Positions 31,386-34,038 of a DNA stretch of 34,038 nucleotides are shown here, piece by piece. The stretch comes from Moraxellaceae bacterium. Lineage in GTDB: Bacteria; Pseudomonadota; Gammaproteobacteria; Burkholderiales; Rhodocyclaceae. Both the position numbers and the translations under genes were made by a program. How positions within the stretch are numbered: the first letter of the stretch is position 1; every line of letters starts with the position of its first letter. Location: assembly GCA_031119205.1 (NCBI GenBank), contig JAVHYF010000042.1, positions 1 to 34,038 of the forward strand. The letters run 5' to 3'. The notes beneath the pieces were generated by a model. That model was not told the DNA's origin. It did no database searches and was given only the letters and a program-made list of their open reading frames with translations.

Positions 31386-32125
31386 TGCGACGTCAGGCCG
31401 ACTGGCCCTGGCCGCGGGTCATGGCGCATCGCTGCGGGGGTGCGCTGGCGCCCGAGAACACCCTGCCGGGCCTGCAGGTCTGCGTGATGACCGGCTGCCG
31501 GGGCGTCGAGTTCGATGTGATGCTGTCCGGCAGTGGCACGCCCATCCTCATGCATGACGAGACGCTGGAGCGCACCACCACCGGCAGCGGCCCGGTGTCG
31601 CTGGCCAGTGACGCCCAGCTGGCGCTGCTGGACGCAGGGGTACGGCATCACCGTGCCTTTGCCGGAACAGCGATTCCCGCGTTCGCGGCGACCATCGAGC
31701 AATGCCGTCTGCTGGATCTGGCGGCCAACGTGGAGATCAAACCGGCCGCCGGCTATGAGCGCGAAACCGGCGCTGCCGCCGCGCAGATGGCCGAGCTGGG
31801 CTGGTCGGGGGCGGCCGTCCTGCCGCTTCTGTCGTCCTTCTCCGAAGTGGCGCTGGAGGCTGCGCGGATCACCGCGCCACGCCTGCCGCGCGGGCTGCTG
31901 GTGGATCAGCTGCCGGCGGACTGGCGTGCCCGTTGCGAGCGCCTGGACGTCATTGCCGTGCACCTGAACCAGCGCCTGCTGGACCAGGCCACGGTCGCCA
32001 CCCTCAGGGGCGAAGGCTACCGCGTGCTCAGCTACACCGTGAATGATCCGCTGCGCGCTCGCCAACTGCTGGACTGGGGTGTGGATACCGTGGTGACCGA
32101 CCGGCCGGATAGTGTTCGCGCCTGA
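31385..32125 (+). CDS. ugpQ: Glycerophosphodiester phosphodiesterase (UgpQ-like)
   Basis: This 246-residue cytoplasmic enzyme shows the GDPD catalytic set: AHRCGGALAPENT (HR and PEN), EFDVML (Glu and Asp for the metal) and LMHDETLERTT (second histidine). Later blocks are NVEIKPA and VDTVVTDRPD. It hydrolyses glycerophosphodiesters to glycerol-3-phosphate and an alcohol with a divalent metal. The ATG shares its A with the TGA of ugpB (TGATG), so translation is coupled. It has no signal peptide, in line with UgpQ acting on imported substrate. Confidence 0.93.
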   Translation: MRRQADWPWPRVMAHRCGGALAPENTLPGLQVCVMTGCRGVEFDVMLSGSGTPILMHDETLERTTTGSGPVSLASDAQLALLDAGVRHHRAFAGTAIPAFAATIEQCRLLDLAANVEIKPAAGYERETGAAAAQMAELGWSGAAVLPLLSSFSEVALEAARITAPRLPRGLLVDQLPADWRARCERLDVIAVHLNQRLLDQATVATLRGEGYRVLSYTVNDPLRARQLLDWGVDTVVTDRPDSVRA

Positions 32126-32182
32126 GGTCCGCGCCTGAGCCGCGCCGGGCCCCGGCGGGCAGGGGCTCCGGGCCTGCTCCAA

Positions 32183-32191
32183 TGCTAAAAT
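32183..32191 (+). promoter_or_regulatory. Extended -10 promoter of alaS
   Basis: TGCTAAAAT contains the extended TG and a five-of-six -10 (TAAAAT, 32186-32191). The -35 region is poor, which an extended -10 can offset. The leader to the ATG at 32259 would be about 60 nt. The 133-bp gap from the ugpQ stop shows no convincing terminator. Confidence 0.55.
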
Positions 32192-32258
32192 CCGCGGTTT
32201 GATTGCTTTGCCGACGCAGGCCGCCTTGCCGACTGCGGAAAAACGCCAACGGGCCACC

Positions 32259-34038
<1,780 letters not shown>

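Overview
The window is about 34 kb of GC-rich, gene-dense DNA from a flagellated, chemotactic proteobacterium. Protein types (Hda, YaaA, BioA, MotD, flgB-flgJ, AlaS) and gene order point to a betaproteobacterium, possibly near Rhodocyclales. That placement is inference from recall of gene neighbourhoods; no rRNA or tRNA gene is visible to fix it.

Layout. (1) 1-2.3 kb, minus strand: the end of a HAD-IB phosphatase, hda and yaaA, with a REP-like inverted repeat. (2) 2.4-5.7 kb, plus strand: bioA and a secreted GH5 cellulase with a 68-serine linker and a CBM2-like domain. (3) 5.7-11 kb: a LysR regulator diverging from a small cupin, then a GAF-PAS-PAS-GGDEF cyclase and a chemoreceptor. (4) 11.1-13.4 kb, plus strand: an apparent operon of a MarR regulator with a C-terminal four-cysteine cluster, an unrecognised exported protein, and a CPGC redoxin, with several RNA hairpins between the genes. 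This is the best candidate for an undescribed system. (5) 13.4-16.3 kb, minus strand: a GT39-like membrane glycosyltransferase, an FMN reductase and a DoxX protein; the last two each have three tandem 10-11 bp repeats upstream. (6) 16.5-28.5 kb: a chemoreceptor, an orphan motD, flgN-flgM-flgA on the minus strand, and flgB-flgJ on the plus strand. (7) 28.7-34 kb: a small membrane protein behind a sigma-28-like promoter, a multi-pass membrane protein, a ugpB-like binding protein overlapping a ugpQ-like phosphodiesterase, and the 5' part of alaS.

How the genes fit together. The flagellar block shows a transcriptional hierarchy in its own sequence. A sigma-54 type GG-N10-GC element precedes flgB, so rod, hook and ring genes look like middle genes. 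Sigma-28 type elements precede flgM, one chemoreceptor and possibly the small membrane protein, so these look like late genes. FlgN serves FlgK and FlgL, but flgK and flgL are not downstream of flgJ and must lie elsewhere.

All calls come from reading the sequence; no database search was run. Family names rest on recalled motifs, and promoter and hairpin calls on visual matching.
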